From Bacteroidetes bacterium UBA7368 (lineage in GTDB: Bacteria; Bacteroidota; Rhodothermia; Rhodothermales; UBA10348), in contig DKOG01000107.1 of NCBI GenBank assembly GCA_002469915.1, forward strand, positions 1 to 16,672: DNA of 16,672 bases, read 5' to 3'. Made by a program: the position numbers and the translations under genes. The notes beneath the pieces were generated by a model. It was not told the DNA's origin and did not search any database. It worked only from the letters and a program-made list of their open reading frames with translations. Shown in pieces: positions 6,509 to 15,209 of the stretch (the stretch's first letter is position 1; every line of letters starts with the position of its first letter).

Positions 6509-7726
6509 ATGATAGCCGGGATAGAATTCAATGAACGAGTGGCTTCCATGCGTCCATCTGCAACGCTGGCCATGACCGCAGCCTCTAAGGCTAGAAAACG
6601 AGAGGGGCACCCTGTAATTGGCTTGAGTGCAGGAGAGCCTGATTTTGCTACTCCGACTCCCATCGCGGATGCTGGCATTAAAGCTATTCAAGATGGTTTT
6701 ACCCATTATACCCATAACCTAGGGACGCTAGAGTTACGTGAGGCTATTTCGGCTAAGCTCAAGTCCCAGAACGGGTTAGACTATGACTCTGATGAGATAA
6801 TTTGCTCTAATGGAGCAAAGCAGAGCGTAGCCTTGGCTATTTCGGTACTGTGTCGTGCAGGCGATGAAGTGATTATTCCTGCACCATTCTGGGTTAGTTA
6901 TCCGGAGATGACTCGATTTGCGGGAGGGACGCCCGTACCGGTTCAAACAGGTGTTGAATCTGGTTATTTGTTGACTGCTGAACAGCTTGAGGAGGCCATC
7001 ACTGAAAAGACTCGAATAGTGATTTTGTGTTCACCTTCAAATCCCACAGGAGGTGTATACAGCCGTGAACAAATGGAAGGCTTAGCTGCAGTTTTGCGCA
7101 ACCATCCAAACATTTTTGTGGTGTCTGACGAGATCTATGAACACATCATTTATGATGCTGAATTCGTTTCCTTTGCCTCACTAGAAGGAATGAAAGAGCG
7201 AACAGTTACTGTAAATGGTTTTTCAAAAGCGTACGCTATGACGGGGTGGAGACTCGGATTCATGGCCGCTGAAAAGAGCATCGTGAAGACCGCTTCCAAG
7301 TTACAAGGGCAATTAACTTCGGCACCGTCTAGCATTTCGCAGATGGCAGGTATTGCAGCTCTAGAAATGGACGGCCAGATTGTGCGAGATATGGTCGCGT
7401 CGTTCAAGGAACGACGCGACTTAGTCCATGCTCGTCTTTCTTCGATTGAGGGAATTGTTTGTCCTCTTCCGCAAGGCGCATTTTATCTGTTTCCCGATAT
7501 TGGTTCCTATTTGGGTAGTACTACGGCATCAGGTCGATCTATCAACACCTCGGAAGACCTGTGTTTTTACATTCTTGAAGAGCATAATGTTGGACTCGTA
7601 CCCGGACAAGCTTTTGGAGGTCATACCGGCATTCGAATCTCATATGCAGCCTCGATGGACGATTTGAATACGGCCTGTGATCGACTGGAAAAAGCCTTTT
7701 CCAGTCTAATACGCGCCACCGAATGA
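6509..7726 (+). CDS. aspB: PLP-dependent aspartate aminotransferase (class I)
   Basis: Interconverts aspartate/2-oxoglutarate and oxaloacetate/glutamate with pyridoxal phosphate. The 405-aa protein belongs to the class Ib (prokaryotic AspAT) group. It starts MIAGIEFNERVASMRPSAT and has GLSAGEPDFATP near the N-terminus (about 38-49), SPSNPTGG (175-182, Asn178), VSDEIYEH (205-212, Asp207 binding the PLP ring nitrogen), the Schiff-base lysine Lys240 in NGFSKAYAMTGWR, and a C-terminal GIRISYA with the carboxylate-binding arginine. The frame stays open 36 codons upstream into coaD, but those residues have no family support, so the ATG at 6509 was chosen. The stop overlaps the next ATG (ATGA), suggesting coupling to the protease. 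It may also act on other prephenate/aromatic substrates as relatives do. Confidence 0.9.
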   Translation: MIAGIEFNERVASMRPSATLAMTAASKARKREGHPVIGLSAGEPDFATPTPIADAGIKAIQDGFTHYTHNLGTLELREAISAKLKSQNGLDYDSDEIICSNGAKQSVALAISVLCRAGDEVIIPAPFWVSYPEMTRFAGGTPVPVQTGVESGYLLTAEQLEEAITEKTRIVILCSPSNPTGGVYSREQMEGLAAVLRNHPNIFVVSDEIYEHIIYDAEFVSFASLEGMKERTVTVNGFSKAYAMTGWRLGFMAAEKSIVKTASKLQGQLTSAPSSISQMAGIAALEMDGQIVRDMVASFKERRDLVHARLSSIEGIVCPLPQGAFYLFPDIGSYLGSTTASGRSINTSEDLCFYILEEHNVGLVPGQAFGGHTGIRISYAASMDDLNTACDRLEKAFSSLIRATE

Positions 7727-8904
7727 ATTCGAATCCACGCTTCAAAGACCGCTACTGGCTTCATATTCTACTTTTTTGTTTGACCCTGATATCCACCATG
7801 TGGGCGGGGGCACAAATGGCGGGGAGAGCTACGGTGTATTTGGAGGCTCCAGCCCTCTTTTTTATTGCTGGTTTTCCGATTACAGTGCCCTACTTGATGG
7901 ATGGCTTTCTATTTGGGGGGAGCTTGCTTCTGTTCTTAACCTTTCATGAGTTTGGGCATTATTTCGCGGCCCGTTTTCATAAGGTGGATACCTCTCTACC
8001 GTATTACATCCCCTTTCCTTTTAATGGAATTGGCACGTTTGGAGCCGTTATTCGCATCCGGCAGCAAATCCCCTCCATGACGCGTCTCTTTGATATTGGA
8101 ATTGCCGGGCCGCTGGCGGGATTCGTCATTGCGCTGGGCATATTACTCATTGGGTTTTCCACCTTACCTGGATTTGAGTATCTCAATGGCATTCCGGGCC
8201 ACGAGGCATTGCTGGCCTACCTTGCGCAGTATGGCACTTTCCCGGCAAAAATCATGGCGGCTGAAAATGGCCAGACCATGCTTATGGTCGGAACCACTCC
8301 ACTGTATTGGATGCTTTCGCAGTTATTCACTGACGTGCCCCCCATGTGGGAAATGTATCATTACCCGGTCCTTTTTGCGGGCTGGCTGGGCATGTTTTTT
8401 ACGGCACTCAACCTGCTACCCGTGGGCCAGCTTGACGGAGGGCATATTCTTTATGCGCTAGTAGGACCCAAGTGGCACGGTATCATTGCCCGTGTGTTCG
8501 TTTCCATTCTCTTGGTTTCGGGAGGCATTGGCTTTGTGGATGAGGTTCGACCCGCTCTTGATGCTTGGCATTGGGGATATGCTCCTTTAGTATGGCCTCT
8601 TGTGTCGAGCATCCTGTTTTTCTTTGTGCACAAGATGTTTGCCGGTTCTTTCCGAATGATCATTCCCATTTTTACTGGACTCGTCCTATTGATCGCGTTT
8701 GGAACAACCATACCTACTGTTGTAGATCTATTCGGATACAGCGGTTGGTTTGTTTGGTGCCTACTCATCATGGTACTTATTAAGGTGGATCATCCCCCAG
8801 TTGCATACAGAGAGGAGCTAACACCGCGTAGAAAAGTTTTAGCGGTGTTGAGCATTGTCATATTCCTTCTCTGCTTCAGTTTGAAACCGCTTTATCTTGT
8901 GTAG
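7723..8904 (+). CDS. site-2 protease (M50) family membrane metalloprotease
   Basis: Intramembrane zinc protease of peptidase family M50, 393 aa. Zinc ligands are His75 and His79 in the HEFGH motif (75-79), with Glu76 as catalytic base; the third ligand is Asp238 in LLPVGQLDGGHI (231-242). LFDIGIAGPLAGF (about 122-134) is the conserved stretch seen in cyanobacterial and plant EGY-like members. About eight hydrophobic segments are visible: 13-30, 42-52, 62-82, 128-147, 212-232, 255-275, 285-303 and several more to the C-terminus. No PDZ domain is present, so it is not an RseP-type protease. The start overlaps the aspartate aminotransferase stop by 4 bp. Its substrate is unknown; the operon partners are soluble metabolic enzymes and do not indicate one. 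Confidence 0.88.
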   Translation: MNSNPRFKDRYWLHILLFCLTLISTMWAGAQMAGRATVYLEAPALFFIAGFPITVPYLMDGFLFGGSLLLFLTFHEFGHYFAARFHKVDTSLPYYIPFPFNGIGTFGAVIRIRQQIPSMTRLFDIGIAGPLAGFVIALGILLIGFSTLPGFEYLNGIPGHEALLAYLAQYGTFPAKIMAAENGQTMLMVGTTPLYWMLSQLFTDVPPMWEMYHYPVLFAGWLGMFFTALNLLPVGQLDGGHILYALVGPKWHGIIARVFVSILLVSGGIGFVDEVRPALDAWHWGYAPLVWPLVSSILFFFVHKMFAGSFRMIIPIFTGLVLLIAFGTTIPTVVDLFGYSGWFVWCLLIMVLIKVDHPPVAYREELTPRRKVLAVLSIVIFLLCFSLKPLYLV

Positions 8905-9039
8905 TCAGGCCTTCATTAGGGTATCAGGTTTGGCCATATAAAATTCCTTCCCAGAAGAAACGTTCGCCCATCGATCCCGTTTGCTACCGACTGCTCCATC
9001 ATTTAGGCCTCTCAGGCGAAAATCAAAGGGAATTGGTCC
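8905..9039. promoter_or_regulatory. intergenic leader before the envelope cassette
   Basis: This 135-bp gap is the only sizeable break in an otherwise compact plus-strand run, so a new promoter for the 9040-13403 cassette probably lies here. TATAAA occurs at 8937-8942 but has no -35 partner at usual spacing. No terminator hairpin with a T-run follows the protease gene. Confidence 0.3.
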
Positions 9040-9855
9040 TTGACGTTGTTTCGAAACTACATTTTCATCGTTATTTGCGCACTTTGTGTCGCAGCCTGTG
9101 ATACAGCACCTGGCGTAGAAGACCTTTCTGATACACCTCCGCAGATTCACCCTGCTAGCTCATTCGTCGCTCCGCGAGCTCTTGATATCGTCCCGTTAAC
9201 GGTAAAAGATGGTTTCGTAGAGTCCTCTCTAACGGTCAGTGTATCCTTCAGCGATGCAGATCGGGACGTGAGTACATTGTTTGTCGTTGTGCAGTCATCA
9301 ATTGCTGGAGAGGATCCTATTGGTGAGTTGGAAACGAATGTTTCAGGTAACGGAGAAGCAACATTTCAGGTACCGTTGCGGATTCCTGAGGGTGCTGCAG
9401 GAGTCTATCAGGTCGTGGCGTTTGCATCCGACACTCGAGGAGCGATTAGTAATCAGGTTTTTGGGACCTTTGAGGTATTGGCGGGCAATGAACCTCCCGT
9501 AATAATCCAGATCGATATCCCTGATACGATCACCCGTCCTGCGGCTGGTCAACCTGCCATAAGTGTGCCGATGGTCGTACAGGTTTCTGACCCCGATGGG
9601 CTTCAAAACGTTCAAAAAGTAGAGGTTCAGGTTAATGGAGCCGTTTCTCTGCAGTTGTGCGATGATGGGGGAGTGGGCACATGTAATGCTGGATTCGGGG
9701 TCAGTGGGGATGTAACGGCCAACGATGGAGCCTTTACGCTAACTATCCAATTAGATGCTAACAATGCGCCTGGCGACAACTTCTTCGCATTTGTTGTTGA
9801 GGATCGGGCTGGTCTGCGAAGCGACGTGCAAACCAGAACCATAACGGTGAATTGA
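9040..9855 (+). CDS. lipoprotein with two Ig-like domains
   Basis: Probable surface or periplasmic lipoprotein, 271 aa, function unknown. The hydrophobic N-terminus (residues 5-19) ends in a lipobox VAAC, with Cys20 as lipidation site. Two beta-rich Ig/cadherin-like domains follow, about 33-148 and 150-271, each opening after PP (PPQI; PPVI) and each containing an SD-D strand-turn (FSDADRDV; VSDPDGLQNV). Domain 2 has two cysteines (207, 215) and SGDVTANDGAFT, a motif recurring in extracellular Ig-like domains. The start is a TTG: an in-frame stop at 9004-9006 blocks any ATG upstream, and TTG 9040 or TTG 9046 both give a good signal peptide. Its stop overlaps the next ATG by one base (TGATG), so it is probably translated together with the propeller protein, perhaps as its partner or tether. 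Confidence 0.75.
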   Translation: MTLFRNYIFIVICALCVAACDTAPGVEDLSDTPPQIHPASSFVAPRALDIVPLTVKDGFVESSLTVSVSFSDADRDVSTLFVVVQSSIAGEDPIGELETNVSGNGEATFQVPLRIPEGAAGVYQVVAFASDTRGAISNQVFGTFEVLAGNEPPVIIQIDIPDTITRPAAGQPAISVPMVVQVSDPDGLQNVQKVEVQVNGAVSLQLCDDGGVGTCNAGFGVSGDVTANDGAFTLTIQLDANNAPGDNFFAFVVEDRAGLRSDVQTRTITVN

Positions 9856-11411
9856 TGAGCACTAAATCAATCCTTTTCGCCTGTTTATTGGTACTTGTGA
9901 CTTCTCATAGCGCACACGCCCAGAGAGTTTTTCTGGGTTCAGCCGCAGGATTGCTCCAAAGTGAAATTGGTATCCTGAACAACAGTGTAGCTAACCTGCA
10001 TGCCGCAGATGGAATGGTCTGGGTAGGCCCCTACCTAAACCTTACCGAAGATGGAGGGCAGTCTTGGTTCGTTCCTGAAACGGATTCCTTATTCGGAACG
10101 GTGAACAGACTTTTCTCACTGGATGTCGAAGGAATGACCGTGGTTGCTGGCTTGGGTCGAGCAGACCGGACGGGCGGGCAAAGCGTTCAGACGGCGGCTG
10201 GGTTTTTGATTTCTGAGGATGGAGGTAACACATTTAGCTATCGTTTCCCCCAACTGGATGGGCCAGAGGACGATACAGAGGTTTACGGCGTTTCCGTTTT
10301 GGATGCTCTTCCAGTCATTGTGCCCCAGCAGAGCCCGCCGTTTGATATCGATTACAATGGCGCATCGGGGACGATTTGGGTAGCTGGTTGGGCAAGTGGA
10401 ATCCGTAAGTCGGATGATATGGGGCGTAATTGGTCGAGGGTGGTTTTGCCTCCAGATGATCTCGATTTTATTACCCCTCAGACCCCTTATTCATTCTCCG
10501 TAGAGCCACAGCGTGGGGGAACTGGATCCCTCAATCATATGGGTTTTTCTATCCTACATGATGCTGCTGGAACGGTTTGGGCCGGCACAGCCGGAGGGCT
10601 GAACCGTTCGGTTGATGGCGGTCTGACTTGGCAGAAATTCAAGACTGATGGCACGCAGGGATCGCTTACTGGAAACTGGGTGATATCGATTGAGGAGCAG
10701 GTCACTGGGGGCATGCCCATCATTTGGACAGCTACTTGGAATACGGGCGATACCGATGGGCAGACCGGTAAATTCGGTGTGACATTTACCGAAGACGGTG
10801 GACAAAACTTCAAGCAGACGCTGATTGGAGAACGGATCTATGATTTCGCCTTTGATGGAGCGAAGGTGTATGCAGCAGGCGACAATGGCTTGTTCATTTC
10901 ATCGGATGCTGGAGATACGTGGGATTCTATTTCTGACTTTATTGAAGACTCCGGTTCACAAAGGCGGGTTCGTCCAAACGCGAGCATTTTTTCGGTAGAG
11001 TACGCCAACGGAATTCTATGGGTGGGTACGTCAGATGGCTTGTTGAAATCAGCGGATCAAGGAAGTACATGGACTATTTTTCATGTCAATGTCCCTTTGC
11101 ATCCAGAGGAGCCATCGGACGCTGTACCTGATGTAAACACGTATGCTTACCCGAATCCCTTCTCTAGGGGAGATGATGTCTTTATCCGGATTAAATATGA
11201 GCTTGATCGCTCGGAGTCTGTCGATATCCGTGTCTTTGATTACGGTATGAACGTGATTCGAACGATGAACCTGAACGGCATTCAAGGTGTGAATGAATCC
11301 ATGTGGGATGGTACCGATGACAACGGCATTCAAGTACCCAATGGAGTGTATTTCTATGAGGTTCGATCTGGAAATTCCCGGTTTCGAGGTAAAATCCTGG
11401 TAATCGAATGA
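9855..11411 (+). CDS. Asp-box beta-propeller exoprotein with T9SS-like C-terminal domain
   Basis: Secreted protein of 518 aa. It has a signal peptide (1-22, cut after AHA), then a beta-propeller region with seven Asp-box (BNR) motifs of the SxDxGxTW type at about 63, 120, 186, 252, 312, 349 and 399 (for example SVDGGLTW, SSDAGDTW, SADQGSTW). The fold is of the sialidase/VPS10/Ycf48 class. The C-terminal region (about 430-518) starts YAYPNPF and ends with WDGTDDNGIQVPNGVYFYEV and a basic, hydrophobic tail. That matches FlgD-like / type IX secretion type A sorting domains. No sialidase RIP motif is seen, so binding or assembly fits better than glycosidase activity. ATG at 9855 was preferred over TTG 9852. 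It overlaps the next gene by ATGA. Two PorV/PorQ-like barrels directly downstream support T9SS export. Confidence 0.8.
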   Translation: MSTKSILFACLLVLVTSHSAHAQRVFLGSAAGLLQSEIGILNNSVANLHAADGMVWVGPYLNLTEDGGQSWFVPETDSLFGTVNRLFSLDVEGMTVVAGLGRADRTGGQSVQTAAGFLISEDGGNTFSYRFPQLDGPEDDTEVYGVSVLDALPVIVPQQSPPFDIDYNGASGTIWVAGWASGIRKSDDMGRNWSRVVLPPDDLDFITPQTPYSFSVEPQRGGTGSLNHMGFSILHDAAGTVWAGTAGGLNRSVDGGLTWQKFKTDGTQGSLTGNWVISIEEQVTGGMPIIWTATWNTGDTDGQTGKFGVTFTEDGGQNFKQTLIGERIYDFAFDGAKVYAAGDNGLFISSDAGDTWDSISDFIEDSGSQRRVRPNASIFSVEYANGILWVGTSDGLLKSADQGSTWTIFHVNVPLHPEEPSDAVPDVNTYAYPNPFSRGDDVFIRIKYELDRSESVDIRVFDYGMNVIRTMNLNGIQGVNESMWDGTDDNGIQVPNGVYFYEVRSGNSRFRGKILVIE

Positions 11412-12430
11412 AATACACGAAGAGATATATCGCGTTGATAGTGCTGTTCTTGGTAGGGTTTCAGGCCCAAGCACAATATGCTGGATCGTTTTCTCGCATT
11501 GGATTTGGTGCGCGTGGAATATCTATGGGTAACGCGCTGGCAGCAGACATTTTTCAAGAAACGAGTCCATATTACAATCCTGCTCATACCCCACTTGCTT
11601 CGGGTCAGCACCTTGAGGCCTCTGTAGCAGCGCTCAGTTTTGATCGCTCCCTTCAGTTTCTTCAGGTTGGCGCTCCTCTCCAGCAGCGTGCTGGTTTTTC
11701 GATTGGTCTTATCCACTCTTCGGTGTCGAATATTGATGGTCGCGACAATAGTGGGTTTCATACATCCGATTTGTCCGTAGATGAATACGCTGGTTTTCTA
11801 GCATTCGGATTGAAGCTGAGTGGCCGGATCAGTGCGGGGATAAACCTTCAGATGTTTAGAACCGATTTGTACGAAGGTTTGACGCCGGCTCGCAGTGTCG
11901 GGATTGATCTGGGTTTAATCGGTCGGATCACTAAAAACTGGGCTGTTGGTATTGTTCTTGACGATCTGCTAGCCAGATATTCTTGGGATTCGTCTGATCT
12001 TGGGAGCGGTGGTCGTTCTACAACTGATAATTTTCCGCGTCGCATTCGTCTCGGTGTAACCACCCAGCAGCTGAAATCAACGTTGATTCTATCTGCTGAA
12101 ATTGAATCCCGATTTACTTCTGTAAAAAGCTTCACGCGGGAAACGCGTTTATTTGGAGATTCTCCAGCGGAGGTTGTTAACGAGACCAATCTCGTGTTGG
12201 GAGAATCTCGCTTTCGGTTTGGCGCAGAATACTTAATGATGGAACAGGTTGCATTTCGCGCGGGAGTTGAACAACTTGGAAGTGCAATGTTAGATTCTGT
12301 TCGACCTTCAGCCGGTTTTCGGGTTGATCAAATGGTCGGAGAACTTCGATTGCGCCTTGAATATGCTTTTGCACTTGAAGCCCAAGCAGGTGGGAAAATC
12401 CACTTGGCTAGTTTAAAATTGTATCTCTAA
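11408..12430 (+). CDS. PorV/PorQ-like outer membrane beta-barrel protein (first copy)
   Basis: Outer membrane protein of 340 aa with a signal peptide ending AQAQ (about residue 23). The mature start, FSRIGFGARGISMGNALAAD followed by SPYYNPAH, is the hallmark of the UPF0164/PorV-like family (typically RGxxMGxA...YWNPA). Alternating hydrophobic strands run to the C-terminus, which ends LASLKLYL; a terminal Leu rather than Phe/Trp is less usual. Family members include the T9SS shuttle PorV, which passes cargo to the surface. The ATG overlaps the stop of the propeller gene (ATGA), so the two are translationally coupled. Whether it is a true shuttle, or a structural paralogue dedicated to this cargo, cannot be told from sequence. 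Confidence 0.75.
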   Translation: MKYTKRYIALIVLFLVGFQAQAQYAGSFSRIGFGARGISMGNALAADIFQETSPYYNPAHTPLASGQHLEASVAALSFDRSLQFLQVGAPLQQRAGFSIGLIHSSVSNIDGRDNSGFHTSDLSVDEYAGFLAFGLKLSGRISAGINLQMFRTDLYEGLTPARSVGIDLGLIGRITKNWAVGIVLDDLLARYSWDSSDLGSGGRSTTDNFPRRIRLGVTTQQLKSTLILSAEIESRFTSVKSFTRETRLFGDSPAEVVNETNLVLGESRFRFGAEYLMMEQVAFRAGVEQLGSAMLDSVRPSAGFRVDQMVGELRLRLEYAFALEAQAGGKIHLASLKLYL

Positions 12431-12443
12431 TCTATAGCAGGAC

Positions 12444-13403
12444 ATGCGACGCCAATTTCGTGCCCCGGTCTTTTGTACGATGCTCTTTCGTGCTCTTGTC
12501 CTTTTTTCAGTCGGCTTTCTCGCGTTGGCTGCACCGGCTAATGCACAGGACTCAGGACTGTCTTTTCTGCGTCTAGGCACAGATGCGGCCGCCCTCGCGA
12601 GGGGAGACGCCGGAGTGGCATCTTCCACGGGTGCTTCTGCAACCTACTGGAATCCTGCTGGATTGGCATCTGTAGGGGCAAAGGAACTGGGTTTGTCACA
12701 CCATGTTTGGATCGCGGATGTTAGAACGTATGCCTTCCAGAGTTCATTTCCCTTGGGAAAGCGCTCGGGTGTCGGTTTTTTCGTTATTGCTACGGGATCT
12801 GGTGACCTTGAATCGCGGCAAACTCCGGGTGAGTCGGAAGGGGTCTTTCAGGCCCAGTTTGTCAGCTCTGGACTTTCCTATGCAAGATCGTTTGGTAAGG
12901 TTAAGACGGGCATGACCGTAAAGTATTTGTCTGAACGTATTTTTTCCAGTTCAGCAAATGGCTATGCATTCGATTTTGGAGTCCAGTCCGGGTTGTTCAA
13001 CGACGGATTGTTGCTTGGAGCCAGCTTTTCGAATCTTGGAAAAATGGAAAAGTTGAACGTGGAAGCTACACAGCTTCCGAGAATTGGAAGGGCTGGGGTC
13101 GAGTTATTTCCCTTTCGCGTTCTGACCGAAACGGACGGAAAACCTCTTTTGAATACCTCGGTTATCGTTGAGCTATCCCGTAATTTTGTGACGGAGGAGT
13201 CGCAATTGCACGTTGGCGTGTCGGGAGAGGTGCTGGATACGGTCACGGCCCGAGTAGGCTATCTGACCAACGATGCGCTACGAGACTTCTCTGCAGGCCT
13301 TGGAATTGAAATTACTGAACTGATTTTCGACTATGCCCTATTGCCTTTCGAAGATGGATTTGGTGGACCTGCTCACATTCTGACGCTTACCTACAGCTGG
13401 TAG
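12444..13403 (+). CDS. PorV/PorQ family outer membrane protein (second copy)
   Basis: Outer membrane beta-barrel of 319 aa, diverged from the preceding gene. A signal peptide is present whether translation begins at residue 1 or at Met13, cut after ANA (about 34). The mature start has FLRLGTDAAALARGDAGVA and ATYWNPAGLAS (about 66-76), the PorV/PorQ family signature. The C-terminus contains ARVGYLTND, FSAGLGIEI and DYALLPFEDGFGG, and ends in Trp (LTLTYSW), the usual BAM recognition signal. It lies 13 bp after the first copy and is the last gene of the cassette. It converges on the CPBP gene with only 6 bp between stops. Likely role: T9SS-linked export or attachment of the upstream propeller protein, or another cargo. 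Confidence 0.78.
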   Translation: MRRQFRAPVFCTMLFRALVLFSVGFLALAAPANAQDSGLSFLRLGTDAAALARGDAGVASSTGASATYWNPAGLASVGAKELGLSHHVWIADVRTYAFQSSFPLGKRSGVGFFVIATGSGDLESRQTPGESEGVFQAQFVSSGLSYARSFGKVKTGMTVKYLSERIFSSSANGYAFDFGVQSGLFNDGLLLGASFSNLGKMEKLNVEATQLPRIGRAGVELFPFRVLTETDGKPLLNTSVIVELSRNFVTEESQLHVGVSGEVLDTVTARVGYLTNDALRDFSAGLGIEITELIFDYALLPFEDGFGGPAHILTLTYSW

Positions 13404-13409
13404 AATGGC

Positions 13410-14198
13410 TCAGCCGCTGATACCCTTCAGTACGTCTATGAGCGTAGATAGGCCATAGCCGCTTGACCCGGTTCTTACCCTGAGCGTGCACCAGAAGTCC
13501 AGAATGATCATTTGTGCGGCGTGGATGGGAACTGCTATCCAAAAGCTTCTGAGCCTCCAAACGAGCGCTCCTAGGGCAACACCACCCACGATAGAGAGTA
13601 AGGCCTCGGGCATGGGCTTATCATAGTGCAGAATGGCGAAGGGTACCGTTTGAACGAAAATGGCCATGAGCCCAAACGTTCTAGCTGTTCCAAATAGGAC
13701 AAATCCACGCCAGAGATATTCCCATCCTAACCAGTAAAACAGAAAGAAGCTTTCATAGATGAGGAAGATCGACCAGTTTGTGGCGGCTGGAGAGTAGTGT
13801 GGGTATTTTGACTGAAAAGCGGGCGAATCAGAAAGGAACCATGTCCCAACTACAACAAGAGGGAGATAGATCAGCGCGATCTTCCAACCCAACGAAGCAT
13901 CACCAGAGGAAAGCCCCATTTCCTTCCATGAGTTTTTGAATCCAATCTTTAGGATCAATACAGGAAGAATAAAGCCGAGCACGCCCTGCATGCCGAACCA
14001 CCAAACCCAAGCGTTCAGACCTCGACCTTCGGTTTCTAACAGCGGAGCAATTTCGGTTCTGAAAAACCCCCGATCACCCCATTTCATCTGTGAAATGACA
14101 GATAAAGCGGCAAACAACAGGACCACCGCCGTTTGAAGATCTACCTTGGTTAGGGCTTTACGAGCCCGTTGCCACTCAGATTGCAAGGAAAAAGACAT
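13410..14198 (-). CDS. CPBP-family intramembrane protein (CAAX protease-like)
   Basis: Multi-pass membrane protein of 262 aa related to CAAX prenyl protease Rce1 / bacteriocin-processing CPBP proteins. Hydrophobic segments lie at about 22-37, 64-86, 104-122, 144-158, 172-190 and 201-233. Motif 1 reads GWEYLWRG (158-165), keeping Glu160, Arg164 and Gly165, but the first Glu of the usual EExxxR is Trp159. Motif 2 is FAILH (His191) with Glu198 shortly after. Motif 3 is PIHAAQM (His226). Substrate is unknown and the missing first glutamate makes proteolytic activity uncertain. It is the second gene after lipA on the same strand, 33 bp downstream, so the two may share a transcript. Confidence 0.78.
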   Translation of the reverse strand: MSFSLQSEWQRARKALTKVDLQTAVVLLFAALSVISQMKWGDRGFFRTEIAPLLETEGRGLNAWVWWFGMQGVLGFILPVLILKIGFKNSWKEMGLSSGDASLGWKIALIYLPLVVVGTWFLSDSPAFQSKYPHYSPAATNWSIFLIYESFFLFYWLGWEYLWRGFVLFGTARTFGLMAIFVQTVPFAILHYDKPMPEALLSIVGGVALGALVWRLRSFWIAVPIHAAQMIILDFWCTLRVRTGSSGYGLSTLIDVLKGISG

Positions 14199-14231
14199 CG
14201 GTATAGGGTCTTCGGACGGGCGAAAAGCAAC

Positions 14232-15209
14232 TTAGACGTGTCGCTCGGCATGATAAGAAGAACGAACGAGAGGGCCACTCTCCACGTGCTCAATGCCTTT
14301 TGCTTCGCCTACCTCTTTGTACCACTGAAACTTGTCTGGGTGCACAAATTCCTCAACAGCTAGGTGCATTTTGGTGGGTTGTAGGTACTGTCCGATGGTC
14401 ATGACATTCAAACCAATGTCCACAAAATCGTCCATGAGCTGCAAAACTTCGTCGTCGGTTTCGCCTAGGCCGACCATAATTCCGCTTTTGGTCCTCAATC
14501 CCTGGTCCTTAGAAATCTTGAGGACTTCCAAAGATCGTTTGTAGATGGCTTGAGGACGTACGCGTTTGTACAGTCTAGGAACCGTTTCCACATTGTGATT
14601 CATCACTTCTGGATGCGCGTCGATCACCACTTGAAGGGCCTCCCACACTCCACGGAAGTCAGGAATCAGGATTTCTATTGTCACTCCAGGGATTTCCTCA
14701 CGAAGACGTTTCATCGTCTCTGCAAAAATGGGCGCACCACCATCTTCTCGCTCATCTCGATTTACGCTCGTGATTACAGCATGCTTGACACCCATGGTCT
14801 TCGCAGCATCCGCGACTCGATTTGGTTCGTCCCAATCTAACCCTGGATCAGGTCGCCCCGTTTTGACGGCGCAAAAACCGCAACTTCGAGTACACACATT
14901 TCCCAAAATCATAAACGTGGCCGTTCCTGCCGTCCAGCACTCACCCATGTTGGGACATCGGGCACTTTGGCAGACCGTATGCAAACCATTGGTCTCAATG
15001 GTTTCAACCAGATTTTTGTAGGTCTCGCCGTACGGGAGTTTGACACGCAGCCAGTCTGGGCGTGCACCCCGGACGTTTTCTACTTGCGGAGCCTGAATGA
15101 CAGGCAGTTCCAACATGCCATTTCCACCATCTGAGGAGGAGAGTGAAATGGTTTTTAAATCCACTTCACCGGGTCGGAGTCCCTTTTTAGGTTTGTTCTG
15201 TTCTGACAT
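14232..15209 (-). CDS. lipA: lipoyl synthase (radical SAM)
   Basis: Inserts two sulfur atoms at C6 and C8 of octanoyl groups on E2/H-protein lipoyl domains. The 325-aa radical-SAM enzyme has both iron-sulfur sites. The auxiliary cluster uses [12 protein letters not shown] (Cys80, Cys85, Cys91), with the serine ligand in the C-terminal RSSYHAE (316-322). The radical SAM cluster uses CTRSCGFC (Cys106, Cys110, Cys113). GTATFMILG (95-103), VITSVNRDE and GIMVGLGET are further family blocks. An N-terminal extension of about 55 residues precedes the core, longer than in E. coli. No lipB or lplA lies next to it. It is divergent from lysine aminotransferase across 225 bp with a strong palindrome, so both genes could share regulation. 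Confidence 0.96.
   Translation of the reverse strand: MSEQNKPKKGLRPGEVDLKTISLSSSDGGNGMLELPVIQAPQVENVRGARPDWLRVKLPYGETYKNLVETIETNGLHTVCQSARCPNMGECWTAGTATFMILGNVCTRSCGFCAVKTGRPDPGLDWDEPNRVADAAKTMGVKHAVITSVNRDEREDGGAPIFAETMKRLREEIPGVTIEILIPDFRGVWEALQVVIDAHPEVMNHNVETVPRLYKRVRPQAIYKRSLEVLKISKDQGLRTKSGIMVGLGETDDEVLQLMDDFVDIGLNVMTIGQYLQPTKMHLAVEEFVHPDKFQWYKEVGEAKGIEHVESGPLVRSSYHAERHV

Noticed and set aside
8937..8942. TATAAA as the -10 box of the envelope cassette
   Set aside because: No matching -35 element at 16-18 bp, and AT-rich hexamers are expected by chance.
11049..11761. Minus-strand frames of 141 and 135 codons across the propeller/barrel junction
   Set aside because: They overlap two exported-protein genes with clear signal peptides and motifs; the antisense translations are rich in Arg/His and look random.
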